This document shows positions 40,019 through 49,364 of a stretch of DNA of 64,000 bases, piece after piece. The position numbers and the translations under genes are program-made. The stretch is from Streptomyces sp. CC0208 (GTDB lineage: Bacteria > Actinomycetota > Actinomycetes > Streptomycetales > Streptomycetaceae). Numbering within the stretch: position 1 is the stretch's first letter; each line of letters starts with the position of its first letter. The stretch spans positions 6,386,001 through 6,450,000 of the forward strand of contig NZ_CP031969.1 of assembly GCF_003443735.1 (NCBI RefSeq). The letters are read 5' to 3'. The notes below the pieces were generated by a model. The model searched no databases. It was not told the DNA's origin and worked only from the letters and a program-made list of their open reading frames with translations.

Positions 40019-40603
40019 TCAGAGACCGGGGGCACCCCACAGGGGGAACCAGCGGTTCAGGTCCTGCTCGACCCGTAGATCGTTCGCGAGTGCCGCCTTC
40101 ACCCGCAGCTCCAGCGGGTTGTCGCGCCGCTGTCCCTCCCCGGGCAGCGGCGCGAAGGGGTAGAAGGTGCCGCGCTTGTAGAGGTAGACCAGCGCGAGGG
40201 AACGGCCCTCGGTGTCCTGGAACCCGGCGAGCGAGCACAGCAGTTGCGGCCCGAAGCCGTTGACCTCCATCGAACTGTTCACCGCGTGCAGGTCGTTGAC
40301 CAGCTGCGGCAGCTGGTCCGGGGTGCGCTCGGAGACCAGCCAGGAGTAGCCGAACCCGTCCCTGGTGAGCCGCACCGGGGGACCGTCCCGGTCGGCGTCC
40401 GCGTCCAGCAGGGCCTGGACCTCCCGGTGCGTCTGCTCGAAGGCCGCGCCCTCGACCGTGGCGAAGCACACCGCCCCGCGCCCGGTCGGCGTGAAGGAGG
40501 CGGCCGCCTCCAGTGTGACGGCCGCCGACGGCAGCGCGAAGAGCTGGTCGAGATCGGGCGCGACGGGCTTCGTGCGCCCGAGCAGGATGTCCAGCAGCCC
40601 CAT
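40019..40603 (-). CDS. pspAB: PspA-associated protein PspAB-like
   Basis: 194 aa, soluble. GLLDILLGRTKPVAPDLDQL, GYSWLVSERTPDQLPQLV and QDLNRWFPLWGAPGL match the actinobacterial PspAB group as I remember it; that group is typically encoded next to htpX and is linked to the phage-shock/membrane-stress response. Start ATG 40603 lies two bases after the stop of htpX, so they are one operon with tight coupling. PspA itself is not in the window. Confidence 0.8.
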   Translation of the reverse strand: MGLLDILLGRTKPVAPDLDQLFALPSAAVTLEAAASFTPTGRGAVCFATVEGAAFEQTHREVQALLDADADRDGPPVRLTRDGFGYSWLVSERTPDQLPQLVNDLHAVNSSMEVNGFGPQLLCSLAGFQDTEGRSLALVYLYKRGTFYPFAPLPGEGQRRDNPLELRVKAALANDLRVEQDLNRWFPLWGAPGL

Positions 40604-40605
40604 AC

Positions 40606-41529
40606 TCAGTCCGTCCTGCCGTTCCCGGGCGTCGCCGCCTCACCCAACTCCGAGGAGATCCGGCCCAGTTGCTCCAGCCGCTGTTCCAGGGACGGGTGGG
40701 TCGAGAAGATCCGCTCGATGCCGGGCTCCTTGCCGGTGGCAGGGGTGAAGTAGAAGGCGTTGAAGGCCTGGGCGGTGCGCAGGTCCTTGGTAGGGATGCG
40801 GGCGAGCTCTCCGGAGACCTTGGTGAGCGCGGAGGCGAGGGCCGAGGGCCGGCCGGTGAGATGGGCCGCCGCCCGGTCCGCCGCCAGCTCCCGGTACCGG
40901 GACAGCGCCCTGATCAGCAGGAAGCTGAGCGCGTACACGGCCGCCGAGACACCCATCACGGCGGCGAAGATCACGGCGGTGTTCTGGTCCTTCCGCCCGC
41001 CGAACAGCTGGCTGTAGAAGGCGAACCGCACGATCAGCCCGGCGATCACGCCCAGGAACGAGGCGATGGTGATCACGGCGACGTCCTTGTGCGCCACGTG
41101 CGACAGCTCGTGCGCGAGCACACCCTCCAGCTCGGCGGGATCCAGCCGCCGCAACAGCCCGGTGGTCACACACACCACGGCGTTGTCCGGGTTCCGCCCG
41201 GTGGCGAACGCGTTCGGCATGTCCATCGTGGACACCGCGATCACGGGCTTGGGCATGTCCGCGATGGCACACAGCCGGTCTACCACCGCATGCAGCTCGG
41301 GATACTCCTCGCGCCCCACGACCTTCCCGCGCATCGCGAACATCGCGATCTTGTCGGAGAACCAGAACTGCGCCACGAACATCACGGCGATCAGTCCCAC
41401 GACCAGCAACCAGGACTTCAGCAACACGATCAACGCGGCGAAGAAGGCCACGTACAGCAACCCGAGCAGGAACATAGTGACCGTCATCCGCACGGTCAGC
41501 CGCCGGTCGCTCCGGAAACGACTCCGCAT
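40606..41529 (-). CDS. htpX: Membrane zinc metalloprotease HtpX
   Basis: 307 aa (M48B). Two membrane helices lie near the N-terminus, then the zinc site HELSH (140-144) with the downstream glutamate in the ALSRYRELAADRAA helix, and two more membrane helices between. HtpX degrades misfolded membrane proteins. ATG 41529 is chosen for the family-like MRSRFRSDRRLTVRM start with GGGGTGG upstream; GTG 41562 would add 11 residues. First gene of the htpX-pspAB unit. Confidence 0.95.
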   Translation of the reverse strand: MRSRFRSDRRLTVRMTVTMFLLGLLYVAFFAALIVLLKSWLLVVGLIAVMFVAQFWFSDKIAMFAMRGKVVGREEYPELHAVVDRLCAIADMPKPVIAVSTMDMPNAFATGRNPDNAVVCVTTGLLRRLDPAELEGVLAHELSHVAHKDVAVITIASFLGVIAGLIVRFAFYSQLFGGRKDQNTAVIFAAVMGVSAAVYALSFLLIRALSRYRELAADRAAAHLTGRPSALASALTKVSGELARIPTKDLRTAQAFNAFYFTPATGKEPGIERIFSTHPSLEQRLEQLGRISSELGEAATPGNGRTD

Positions 41530-41626
41530 CTGCACCACCCCGCAGTCAGGCACTCGTCCCACCCTTCAGTGTGCACCCGCCGCTGGCCATGAAGCGGTCC
41601 CGATCAGCCCTAGGACCAGCAAAGGC

Positions 41627-43032
41627 TCAGGCCTTGATCCCGGCCTCCCACTTGAGCCGGTGCACCGTGTACGGGTCGAGGAGACGAGCCCGGTCCAGCA
41701 GCTCGCCCACCTCCGCCGACCCGCGCGGCACATCGGCCGTGGGACGCCAACGCTCCACGGACTGCCGGGCCCAGTACCGCAGCCGGTCGTCCGGATCGTC
41801 GAGCAGCGCGACGGCCGCCCGCAGCCGTACGAGCCCCTCGTGCGCGTTGAGCAGCCGGAACGCGGACACCCGCTCCTGCCGAGGCCGCCGCGCCGCCAGC
41901 CGCCGCATCAGCCACCGCTCGTCCAGCATCCGGGCGGAGGGCAGCAGCGCGAGGGCCGCCTCGCGTACGACCCCGGGGGCGGGATCGTCGAGCAGCTCCC
42001 GCATCCGCGCCACGTCCGTCACGTCCAGCGCCCGCAGCCCGGCCACGGCCCGGGCCCGCACCGCCGCCACCGCGTGCGAGGTGAGCGCCCACAACAGCTC
42101 GGCGTCGGCCCGTTCCCCGACCTCCGCGAGCCCGCTCACGGCCCCGGCCGGCAGCGTGGGGCCGCCCGCCCCGCACCGCTCCCGGTACCAGGCGAGCGGA
42201 TCGCCCCCACCCTGCCGCAGGACATACCGGGCGCAGGCCCGCACCACCCCGGCCCGGTCCCCGAGAAACTCCGCGGCCCGCCCGCTCCGCCCGGCCCGCC
42301 GCAACGCGGTGACCCCGGCCGCCCGGGCCTGCGCCCCACGGGCACCGAGCAGCGGTTCGAGTACGTCGTCGTAGGCGTCGCCGGTCTCCCCGCTCGCGCC
42401 CCTCCGCGCGAGCCCCGCCAGGGCCGCGTCCGCACACCGGGACTGGATGACCGTGTCGGTGTCCCGGGCGGCGGCGCGGGCGAGCTCGGCGGGGGAGAGG
42501 TACCCCACAGCGGGGCGAGCGTGTCCCGGGGCGCGGCGCGCAGCAGTCTTGCGGCCAGGTCGGTGACGAAGTGTCCCCGGTCCCGGCGGCCGATGCGCAG
42601 GATCAGTGGCATCAGCCGTACCGCGGACTCCGCGTCGAGCACCTCCGCCAGCCGCCGCCGGGCGTCCTCACGCACCGGCGGTGCCCAGTCGGAGCACCGC
42701 ACGACCAGGAGCGGGAGCAGTTCGGGACGTGCGGCGGACATCTCCAGGGCCGCCGCCCGGATCCGGCCCTGCCGGTGGCACAGACCGAGCGCGAGCCACC
42801 CCGCAGCGAGCGGCCGGGCGTTGGAGCCGCCGGTGAGGGCCTCCGTCAGCGCCCGTCCGGCCCCGGTCCTCTCCCAGGCCGGCAGCCAGTCCGGACCCGG
42901 AGTGATCTCCCGTACCCCGGCGTCCAGCGCGGTCCAGGCGGCCGGGTCGGCCGTGTCGACCGCCTCCCGCAGCGATGCCCCCTCGGCGAGGCGCAACGCC
43001 GCCGCTGCCCCGTTCCCGCTGTCCCCGCCCAT
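41627..43032 (-). pseudogene. HEAT-repeat-like protein gene interrupted by a one-base frameshift
   Basis: The N-terminal part reads from ATG 43032 (MGGDSGNG) to LAPLWG near 42506, then the frame is lost; the C-terminal part continues in another frame from YLSPAELARAAARDTD at about 42502 to 41627. Adding one G to the GGGG run (minus strand, plus-strand cccc at 42503-42506) restores one continuous product of 468 aa. Both halves are helical with Arg/Ala/Leu-rich HEAT-like repeats (LLDDPAPGVVREAALALLP, LLDDPDDRLRYWARQSVE). The C-terminal frame could start at GTG 42508, but no ribosome binding site precedes it. It may be a true mutation, a sequencing error in a homopolymer, or frameshifting. Confidence 0.8.
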
Positions 43033-43124
43033 GCCCGCTCCCGGCCTCGATGTGTCCGGAGATCGTAGGCGGAGCAAGCGTGAAAGGCCCTGCGATTTAC
43101 CTGCTCACCCTCTGTGGGGCGCGG

Positions 43125-43382
43125 CTAGTACGACGCCCGGAAGTTCACGTACCCCAGTAGCAGGATGACGGCCGCCACACTCCCGAGCACGATCGCCGTC
43201 GAGCGCCAGGACGAACGGCGAGGCGTCCTCGGCCCGGGATCGGCGCGGAACGGCTGGGGTTGCGGCGGATTCTCCCTCCAACGGGCGGCGAGCATCCGGG
43301 CCCGTGCCGACGGCTCCTTGAACTCGGCCCCGTCGGCCCACCTGAGATCGAACTCCCGCTCCGCGTCGTCCTGTTCGGGCAT
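43125..43382 (-). CDS. Small C-tail-anchored membrane protein
   Basis: 85 aa. A charged, cytoplasmic N-terminus (EREFDLRWADGAEF, ARMLAARWRENPPQPQPF) precedes one C-terminal membrane helix (STAIVLGSVAAVILLLGYV). No known function; a protein of this kind is found next to glnA in related genomes. ATG 43382. It lies behind the glnA terminator on the same strand. Confidence 0.82.
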   Translation of the reverse strand: MPEQDDAEREFDLRWADGAEFKEPSARARMLAARWRENPPQPQPFRADPGPRTPRRSSWRSTAIVLGSVAAVILLLGYVNFRASY

Positions 43383-43431
43383 CGCCCCTACCCCCGTCGG
43401 TCTCTCGAACAGCCGTGCCAGAAACGATACG

Positions 43432-43471
43432 ACGGCGCCCCCGTCCCGAGAAGCCGGGACGGGGGCGCCGT
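43432..43471. terminator. Terminator after glnA
   Basis: CGGCGCCCCCGTCCCG and its complement pair over 16 bases (43433-43448 with 43455-43470), with loop AGAAGC. It lies 42 bases past the glnA stop on the minus strand. Confidence 0.88.
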
Positions 43472-43512
43472 AGAGCCACCCTAAGACCGCCGTGGGACGG
43501 CCTACGGTTCGA

Positions 43513-44922
43513 TCACACGTCGAAGTACAGCTCGAACTCGTGCGGGTGCGGGCGCAGCTGGAGCGGGGCGATCTCGTTCGTCCGCTTGAAGTCGATCCAC
43601 GTCTCGATCAGGTCCGGCGTGAAGACGTCGCCCTGGAGGAGGAACTCGTGGTCGGCCTCGAGGCGGTCGAGGACGGCCGGGAGGGAGGTCGGGACCTGGG
43701 CGACGCCCGCGTGCTCCTCGGGAGCCAGCTCGTAGAGGTCCTTGTCGATCGGCTCGGCCGGCTCGATCTTGTTCTTGATGCCGTCCAGACCCGCGAGGAG
43801 CAGAGCCGAGAAGGCGAGGTACGGGTTGCCGGAGGAGTCGGGCGCGCGGAACTCGACGCGCTTGGCCTTCGGGTTGGAGCCCGTGATCGGGATACGCATG
43901 GCCGCGGAGCGGTTGCGCTGGGAGTAGACGAGGTTGATCGGCGCCTCGAAGCCCGGGACCAGGCGGTGGTACGAGTTCACCGTCGGGTTGGTGAAGGCCA
44001 GCAGCGACGGGGCGTGCTTGAGGATGCCGCCGATGTAGTAGCGGGCGGTGTCCGAAAGGCCCGCGTAACCGGCCTCGTCGTAGAAGAGCGGGGAGCCGCC
44101 CGACCACAGGGACTGGTGGACGTGCATGCCCGAGCCGTTGTCACCGAAGATCGGCTTCGGCATGAAGGTCGCGGTCTTGCCGTTGCGCCAGGCCACGTTC
44201 TTCACGATGTACTTGAAGAGCTGGAGGTCGTCGGCCGCGGCGAGCAGCGTGTTGAACTTGTAGTTGATCTCGGCCTGGCCGGCGGTGCCCACCTCGTGGT
44301 GCTGGCGCTCGACCTGGAGGCCGGACTTGGCCAGCTCCAGGGAGATCTCGGCACGCAGGTCGGCGAAGTGGTCGACCGGCGGGACCGGGAAGTAACCGCC
44401 CTTGTAGCGGACCTTGTAACCGCGGTTGTCCTCCAGCGCACCGGTGTTCCAGGCGCCCGCCTCGGAGTCGATGTGGTAGAAGGACTCGTTCGACGAGGTG
44501 GCGAAGCGGACCGAGTCGAAGACGTAGAACTCCGCCTCGGGGCCGAAGTACGCGGTGTCGGCGATGCCCGTCGACGCGAGGTAGGCCTCGGCCTTCTTCG
44601 CCACGTTCCGCGGGTCACGGCTGTACTGCTCGCCGGTGATCGGGTCGTGGATGAAGAAGTTGATGTTCAGCGTCTTGTCGCGGCGGAAGGAGTCCACCCG
44701 GGCGGTCGACAGGTCCGCGCGCAGCGCCATGTCGGACTCGTGGATGGCCTGGAAGCCGCGGATCGACGAGCCGTCGAACGCGAGCTCCTCGTCCGGGTCG
44801 AACGCCTCGACGGGCAGCGTGAAGTGCTGCATGACGCCCGGCAGGTCGCAGAAGCGGACGTCGACGAACTTGACGTCCTCGTCCGCGATGAACTTCTTGG
44901 CCTCGTCGGCGTTCTGGAACAT
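43513..44922 (-). CDS. glnA: Glutamine synthetase type I (GSI)
   Basis: 469 aa, the standard size. It makes glutamine from glutamate and ammonia in a dodecamer. Seen are [10 protein letters not shown] (about 50-59), the ATP-site [23 protein letters not shown], and the adenylylation loop [10 protein letters not shown], in which the tyrosine is residue 397, the canonical GlnE target. ATG 44922 has AGGAGGAG upstream. A four-element GlnR operator lies about 100-140 bases upstream, and a terminator follows. The modifier gene glnE is at 718-3705. Confidence 0.97.
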   Translation of the reverse strand: MFQNADEAKKFIADEDVKFVDVRFCDLPGVMQHFTLPVEAFDPDEELAFDGSSIRGFQAIHESDMALRADLSTARVDSFRRDKTLNINFFIHDPITGEQYSRDPRNVAKKAEAYLASTGIADTAYFGPEAEFYVFDSVRFATSSNESFYHIDSEAGAWNTGALEDNRGYKVRYKGGYFPVPPVDHFADLRAEISLELAKSGLQVERQHHEVGTAGQAEINYKFNTLLAAADDLQLFKYIVKNVAWRNGKTATFMPKPIFGDNGSGMHVHQSLWSGGSPLFYDEAGYAGLSDTARYYIGGILKHAPSLLAFTNPTVNSYHRLVPGFEAPINLVYSQRNRSAAMRIPITGSNPKAKRVEFRAPDSSGNPYLAFSALLLAGLDGIKNKIEPAEPIDKDLYELAPEEHAGVAQVPTSLPAVLDRLEADHEFLLQGDVFTPDLIETWIDFKRTNEIAPLQLRPHPHEFELYFDV

Positions 44923-45021
44923 CCAGCTCCTCCTACTCCCGACCGTTCCTGGACCGGGGTGGTAGTTCGTTCGTGCGGCCAGTGCGGTGGCACACGCTGT
45001 CCACGACCCTAGGGACGGGTG

Positions 45022-45060
45022 GTTTCTCGGGCGTGACCCATTTGTTTCGCACAAGTTAAC
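45022..45060 (-). promoter_or_regulatory. GlnR operator upstream of glnA
   Basis: On the minus strand the order is TTAAC, six bases, GAAAC, six bases, GTCAC, six bases, GAAAC. This matches the known GlnR pattern GTnAC-n6-GAAAC repeated twice almost perfectly; only the first base of the first element deviates. It is 100-138 bases before the glnA start and 63 bases before the divergent RDD gene. Confidence 0.9.
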
Positions 45061-45110
45061 CGGACATCGTCGGCCGGGCCCCACCTGTCCGTATCCCGAA
45101 ACGCTGGCAG

Positions 45111-45123
45111 TACCGTGGACGCG
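45111..45123 (+). promoter_or_regulatory. Candidate -10 for a leaderless RDD-gene transcript
   Basis: TACCGT (45111-45116) lies six bases before the GTG start at 45123, the spacing expected if transcription begins at the start codon. No Shine-Dalgarno sequence is present there. Confidence 0.45.
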
Positions 45124-45593
45124 TGGACAAGAGGGATGCAATCGGATCGTGGCTCTCCGGCCCCCGCGCGGCCGCCGAGGATGCCGGTATCGACTTCGGA
45201 TACCGCGGACAGCAGCTCGGCCTGCCGGAGGAGGGGCCGGGGTCGATCGCCCGCCCCGGGCGACGGCTGGGCGCACTCGCCGTGGACTGGGCGATGAGCG
45301 TCCTGATTGCATCCCGGTTGATCACCCAGAGCTACGGCGACCCCTCGACCTCGAACTGGTCGCTGCTCGTCTTCTTCGTGATGGGCGTCCTCACGGTCGG
45401 CACCATCGGCTTCACCCCGGGCAAGCGCCTCTTCGGCCTGCGCGTGGTCGCCCTCGACACCGGCCGTGTGAACCCGGCGCGCGCCCTCCTGCGCACGGTC
45501 CTGCTCTGCCTCGCCCTCCCGGCCCTGATCTGGGACCGCGACGGCCGTGGCCTGCACGACAGGCTCGCGAAGACCGTGGAAGTGCGGATCTGA
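45123..45593 (+). CDS. RDD-family membrane protein
   Basis: 156 aa. The RDD domain covers about 50-152: [20 protein letters not shown] begins it with the conserved Arg and Asp, a second helix follows ([16 protein letters not shown]), [14 protein letters not shown] is the typical loop, and [21 protein letters not shown] is the ending. Two to three membrane helices; role unknown, ion exchange or transport has been suggested for some members. Start GTG 45123 without a ribosome binding site, probably leaderless. Divergent from glnA. Confidence 0.92.
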   Translation: MDKRDAIGSWLSGPRAAAEDAGIDFGYRGQQLGLPEEGPGSIARPGRRLGALAVDWAMSVLIASRLITQSYGDPSTSNWSLLVFFVMGVLTVGTIGFTPGKRLFGLRVVALDTGRVNPARALLRTVLLCLALPALIWDRDGRGLHDRLAKTVEVRI

Positions 45594-45754
45594 CGACGCC
45601 CTGTGTCCTTCTGAGTCCCTGTCGCGTCCTTGTCGCGTCCTGACAGTCCTGGCGACGAACATGCGCGGCTACTGACTATTGGTCAGTAGGTGCGGGCTCC
45701 TAGCGTCTGGCACCCAAGCAACCCTCCCCCGTTGCGAAGGGACCCTCCGGACCG

Positions 45755-47011
45755 ATGAAGAGATCCGCCCTTGTCACGGCCCTCGCCGCCCTCGCCGCCG
45801 CCCTGCTGGGCGGCGGCCTCGTCTCCGAAGCACCGCAGGCCTCCGCCGCGGCCGCCTGCACCGCCGCCGACGCGGACGTCTACGCACCCCCCGCCACCGT
45901 CCCCGCCACCCCGGGCACCGTGCTGGCCTGCCGTTCCGTGACGCTGAGCCAGGTGCCGGGCAGCATCGCCATGTCCGCGTGGAAGGTCCGCTACAGCTCC
46001 ACCGACAACCAGGGCCGGCCCGTCGCCGTCTCCGGCACTCTCGCCGTCCCCGCGGCGCCCTGGACCGGCACCGGTGCCCGCCCCGTCGTCGCCTTCCACC
46101 CCGGCACCCTCGGCCTCGGCCCCCAGTGCGCGTTCTCCAAGCAGCTCGCCGGGGCCTTCCAGGACGAGTACGAGGGCGACAACATCGCGGCCCTGCTCAG
46201 AGCCGGGTACGCCGTCGCCGCCACCGACGGCCCCGGCTACCTGGACGGACAGACGCACACCTATGTCGCCGGCACCGACTCCGGCCATGCCCTGCTCGAC
46301 ATCGCCCGCGCCGCCCCCGCCGTGCCGGGCAGCGGTCTGTCCCGGCAGGCCCGCGTCGGTCTGTGGGGCTACTCCGAGGGCGGTGCGGCCAGCCTGTGGG
46401 CGGCCCAGCTGGCGGCGTCCTACGCACCCGACCTGAACGTGGTCGGAGACGCGTCCGGCGGCATCCCCGGTGATCTGAAGCAGGTGGCGGCCGGGCTCGA
46501 CGGCAGCGCCTTCTCCGGCTTCCTCGCCGACGCGGCCGTCGGCATCCAGGCCGCCTACCCGACGCTGCCCCTCGACTCGCTCCTCAACGACCAGGGCAAG
46601 GAGGCCGTGAAGACCGCCAAGTCCGTGTGCCTGGCCGGCACCGTCACCGCCCTCGCGGGCAAGAGCATCAAGGACTTCACCACGGCCGGGCTCAGCCTCG
46701 ACCAGCTCTACCAGCAGCGCGGCAGCGACGGCCGCACCTGGGGCCAGGTCCTGGACGCCCAGAAACTCGGCGTGAACCTCGGGGCCTACAAGATCGCCTT
46801 CCCGGTCCTGCAGTACCGCGGCGCCCTCGACGAGGTCATCCCCACCGCCACCGAGGACGCCGTCCGCTCCGCCTACTGCGCGGCGGGCGTGAGGACCGGC
46901 TGGAAGATCTACGCCGGCGACCATCTGCTCACCGACAACCAGGCCGTCGGCGATGTCGTCTCCTGGCTCGGCGACCGGTTCGCGGGCAGGTCCGCCCAGA
47001 ACACCTGCTGA
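45755..47011 (+). CDS. Secretory lipase (LIP family alpha/beta-hydrolase)
   Basis: 418 aa. The signal peptide ends near ASA|AAAC. The alpha/beta-hydrolase fold has VVAFHPGTLG (oxyanion region), the nucleophile S207 in GLWGYSEGGAAS, the acid in YRGALDEVIP and the histidine in YAGDHLLT. It matches the secretory lipase family of actinomycetes and fungi, which cut triacylglycerol or other esters outside the cell. Cysteines (C63, C133-like, the final C418) probably form disulfides. ATG 45755 follows a rather distant GAAGGGA. It has its own strong terminator. Confidence 0.9.
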   Translation: MKRSALVTALAALAAALLGGGLVSEAPQASAAAACTAADADVYAPPATVPATPGTVLACRSVTLSQVPGSIAMSAWKVRYSSTDNQGRPVAVSGTLAVPAAPWTGTGARPVVAFHPGTLGLGPQCAFSKQLAGAFQDEYEGDNIAALLRAGYAVAATDGPGYLDGQTHTYVAGTDSGHALLDIARAAPAVPGSGLSRQARVGLWGYSEGGAASLWAAQLAASYAPDLNVVGDASGGIPGDLKQVAAGLDGSAFSGFLADAAVGIQAAYPTLPLDSLLNDQGKEAVKTAKSVCLAGTVTALAGKSIKDFTTAGLSLDQLYQQRGSDGRTWGQVLDAQKLGVNLGAYKIAFPVLQYRGALDEVIPTATEDAVRSAYCAAGVRTGWKIYAGDHLLTDNQAVGDVVSWLGDRFAGRSAQNTC

Positions 47012-47017
47012 TCCGTC

Positions 47018-47064
47018 ACGACGTTGGGGGCGCCCGGTGTCACACCGGGCGCCCCCAACGTCGT
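47018..47064. terminator. Bidirectional terminator between lipase and DUF4191 genes
   Basis: Perfect 23-base arms around a single central base make the longest hairpin in the window; it starts 6 bases after the lipase stop and ends 10 bases before the convergent stop. Confidence 0.93.
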
Positions 47065-47074
47065 ACGAGAAAAC

Positions 47075-47776
47075 TCAGCGGGCCTTGCCGCCGCCCTTCG
47101 GCAGCTTCATGCCCTTCGGCATCGGGCCCTTGGGGAGCGGCATGTTGCTCATCAGGTCGCCCATCGCCCGCAGCCGGTCGTTGGTGGCGGTCACCTGGGG
47201 GCCGGTCAGCACGCGCGGCAGCTTGAGCATCGTGGTCCGCACCTTCTTGAGCGGGACCTGGCCCTCGCCCGTGCCGACGAGGATGTCGTGCACCGGTACG
47301 TCCGCGACGATGCGGTTCATCTTCCGCTTCTCGGCGGCCAGCAGGCCCTTGACCCGGTTCGGGTTGCCCTCGGCGACCAGGACGATGCCGGCCTTGCCGA
47401 CGGCCCGGTGCACCACGTCCTGGGAGCGGTTCATCGCCACCGCGGGGGTGGTCGTCCAGCCCCGGCCGATGTTGTCCAGGACGGCCGCAGCGGCACCCGG
47501 CTGGCCCTCCATCTGCCCGAACGCGGCCCGCTCGGCCCGGCGCCCGAAGATGACCGCCGTCCCGAGGAAGGCGAGCAGGAAGCCCAGGATGCCGAGGTAG
47601 ACCGGGTGGCCGATCAGGAAACCGATGGCGAGAAAGACGCCGAGGATGAGGAGGAAGACACCCGCGAGTACCAGGCCGATCTTCTTGTCGGCCTTGCGGG
47701 TCATCTTGTACGTCAGGGCGATCTGCTTCAGTCGCCCGCTGTTCGCGGCATCCGCCGCACTGTCACTTCTCGCCAT
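47075..47776 (-). CDS. DUF4191 membrane protein
   Basis: 233 aa. Two adjacent membrane helices (about 33-75: LVLAGVFLLILGVFLAIGFL and LGILGFLLAFLGTAVIF) follow a basic N-terminus with RLKQIALTYKMTRKAD; the rest is cytoplasmic with VLDNIGRGWTTTPAVAMN and a Met/Pro/Lys/Gly-rich tail. It matches the actinobacterial DUF4191 family, commonly near lipA/lipB; no function is known. ATG 47776. Confidence 0.92.
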   Translation of the reverse strand: MARSDSAADAANSGRLKQIALTYKMTRKADKKIGLVLAGVFLLILGVFLAIGFLIGHPVYLGILGFLLAFLGTAVIFGRRAERAAFGQMEGQPGAAAAVLDNIGRGWTTTPAVAMNRSQDVVHRAVGKAGIVLVAEGNPNRVKGLLAAEKRKMNRIVADVPVHDILVGTGEGQVPLKKVRTTMLKLPRVLTGPQVTATNDRLRAMGDLMSNMPLPKGPMPKGMKLPKGGGKAR

Positions 47777-47844
47777 GCCCCGAAGTCTACGTGGCCCCGC
47801 AGACGCCGACGACGGCAGTGTCCGCCCCTCGGAAGGGGAGGGAT

Positions 47845-48045
47845 TCAGGAGCTGACGGTGAAGGTCTGGTCCAGCACGCGCTGCACCTCGACCCGGTCCT
47901 TGGCGCGGCGGCGGTCCTCCAGGACGGAGGTCCAGGCGTTGCGGCGGGCGGTGCGCTGACCGCTGCTCATGAGCAGCGACTCGACGGCACGCAGTGCAGT
48001 GGAGAAGGACGGAATGGCGGTGGCGCGAACCGGCGCGGCCTGCAT
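47845..48045 (-). CDS. Small conserved protein, unknown function
   Basis: 66 aa (MQAAPVRATAIPSFSTALRA ...), mainly helical, with a positively charged middle (SGQRTARRNAWTSVLEDRRR). No family function known. ATG 48045 is chosen since the open frame upstream lacks conservation-like character; GGGGGGACC lies upstream as a possible binding site. It sits between lipA and the DUF4191 gene on the same strand. Confidence 0.7.
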   Translation of the reverse strand: MQAAPVRATAIPSFSTALRAVESLLMSSGQRTARRNAWTSVLEDRRRAKDRVEVQRVLDQTFTVSS

Positions 48046-48111
48046 GATGGAGGTCCCCCCTCGGGATGGCGGCTCTGGTGAGTGATGCACGGGGTGTACA
48101 ACCAGGGTCAC

Positions 48112-48324
48112 TGATTGGTGTTACCAGCGCATGACCGACCGGTCAAACGCCCATGAAGCCCCGATGCGCCGCCCGAAAACACGGACGCGGCCCCGATGGC
48201 CCCCCTATCTGCGGGGATGTCCGGGACCGCGTCAATCGGCCACTACCAGGCGGTAGTTGCTTGTGCTCGGATTCACACGTTTGGAGTGGCACTCCGTGCC
48301 ATCCGAAGGGCGCTCAGTTGATGC
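48112..48324. other. Intergenic region downstream of lipA
   Basis: 213 bases without a gene. It must hold the 3' end of lipA and the promoter of the 66-aa gene. I see no clear hairpin or promoter. Confidence 0.5.
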
Positions 48325-49290
48325 TCAGACGGCCTGCGAAGCGACGTAGGAACCGCGCTTCTCCACCGCCATCTGGTAGAGCCGGCCGGCCCGGTAGGAG
48401 GACCGGACGAGGGGCCCGGACATCACACCGGAGAAGCCGATCTGCTCGGCCTCCTCCTTCAGCTCCACGAACTCCTGCGGCTTGACCCAGCGCTCCACGG
48501 GGTGGTGGCGCACCGACGGCCGCAGGTACTGCGTGATGGTGATCAGCTCGCAGCCCGCGTCGTGCAGCTGCTGGAGCGCCTCGCTGACCTCCTCGCGGGT
48601 CTCGCCCATGCCGAGGATCAGGTTGGACTTGGTCACAAGACCGAAGTCACGGGCGTCGGTGATGACCTTCAGGGAGCGCTCGTAACGGAAGCCGGGGCGG
48701 ATGCGCTTGAAGATCCGCGGGACCGTCTCGACGTTGTGCGCGAAGACCTCGGGGCGGGACTCGAAGACCTGCTGGAGCAGCTCCGGCACGGCGTTGAAGT
48801 CGGGGGCCAGCAGCTCGACCTTGGTGCGGCCGGCCTCGCGGCCCGCGGTCTGCTCGTGGATCTGGCGGACCGTCTCGGCGTACAGCCAGGCGCCGCCGTC
48901 CTCCAGGTCGTCGCGGGCGACGCCGGTGATGGTGGCGTAGTTCAGGTCCATGGTGACCACGGACTCGCCCACGCGGCGCGGCTCGTCCCGGTCGAGGGCC
49001 TCGGGCTTGCCGGTGTCGATCTGGCAGAAGTCGCAACGCCGGGTGCACTGGTCGCCGCCGATGAGGAAGGTCGCCTCGCGGTCCTCCCAGCACTCGTAGA
49101 TGTTGGGACAGCCGGCTTCCTGGCAGACCGTGTGCAGGCCCTCGCTCTTCACGAGCTTCTGCATGGCGGTGTACTCGGGGCCCATTTTCGCCCGGGTCTT
49201 GATCCACTCGGGCTTGCGCTCGATGGGGGTCTGAGCGTTGCGGACCTCCAGGCGCAGCATCTTGCGTCCGTCGGGTGCGACTGCGGACAC
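48325..49290 (-). CDS. lipA: Lipoyl synthase LipA
   Basis: 321 aa radical-SAM enzyme that inserts two sulfurs into the octanoyl group on carrier proteins. The auxiliary cluster cysteines are C56, C61 and C67 ([13 protein letters not shown]), and the radical-SAM cluster is C82-x3-C86-x2-C89 (CTRRCDFC). The C-terminal conserved Arg-Ser-Ser-Tyr is present ([10 protein letters not shown]). GTG 49290 follows AGGGAG. It is 74 bases downstream of lipB, same strand, one operon likely. Confidence 0.97.
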   Translation of the reverse strand: MSAVAPDGRKMLRLEVRNAQTPIERKPEWIKTRAKMGPEYTAMQKLVKSEGLHTVCQEAGCPNIYECWEDREATFLIGGDQCTRRCDFCQIDTGKPEALDRDEPRRVGESVVTMDLNYATITGVARDDLEDGGAWLYAETVRQIHEQTAGREAGRTKVELLAPDFNAVPELLQQVFESRPEVFAHNVETVPRIFKRIRPGFRYERSLKVITDARDFGLVTKSNLILGMGETREEVSEALQQLHDAGCELITITQYLRPSVRHHPVERWVKPQEFVELKEEAEQIGFSGVMSGPLVRSSYRAGRLYQMAVEKRGSYVASQAV

Positions 49291-49364
49291 GACCGGCTCC
49301 CTAGCGATTGATTCTTCGGCGTGCTCAAGGGTACGCCCGTGGATTTGAAAGGCCGCGGCCTGTC

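Noticed and set aside
42508-42508. GTG as true start of an independent 293-aa gene
   Set aside because: No ribosome binding site, and the sequence continues the upstream frame exactly after a one-base shift.
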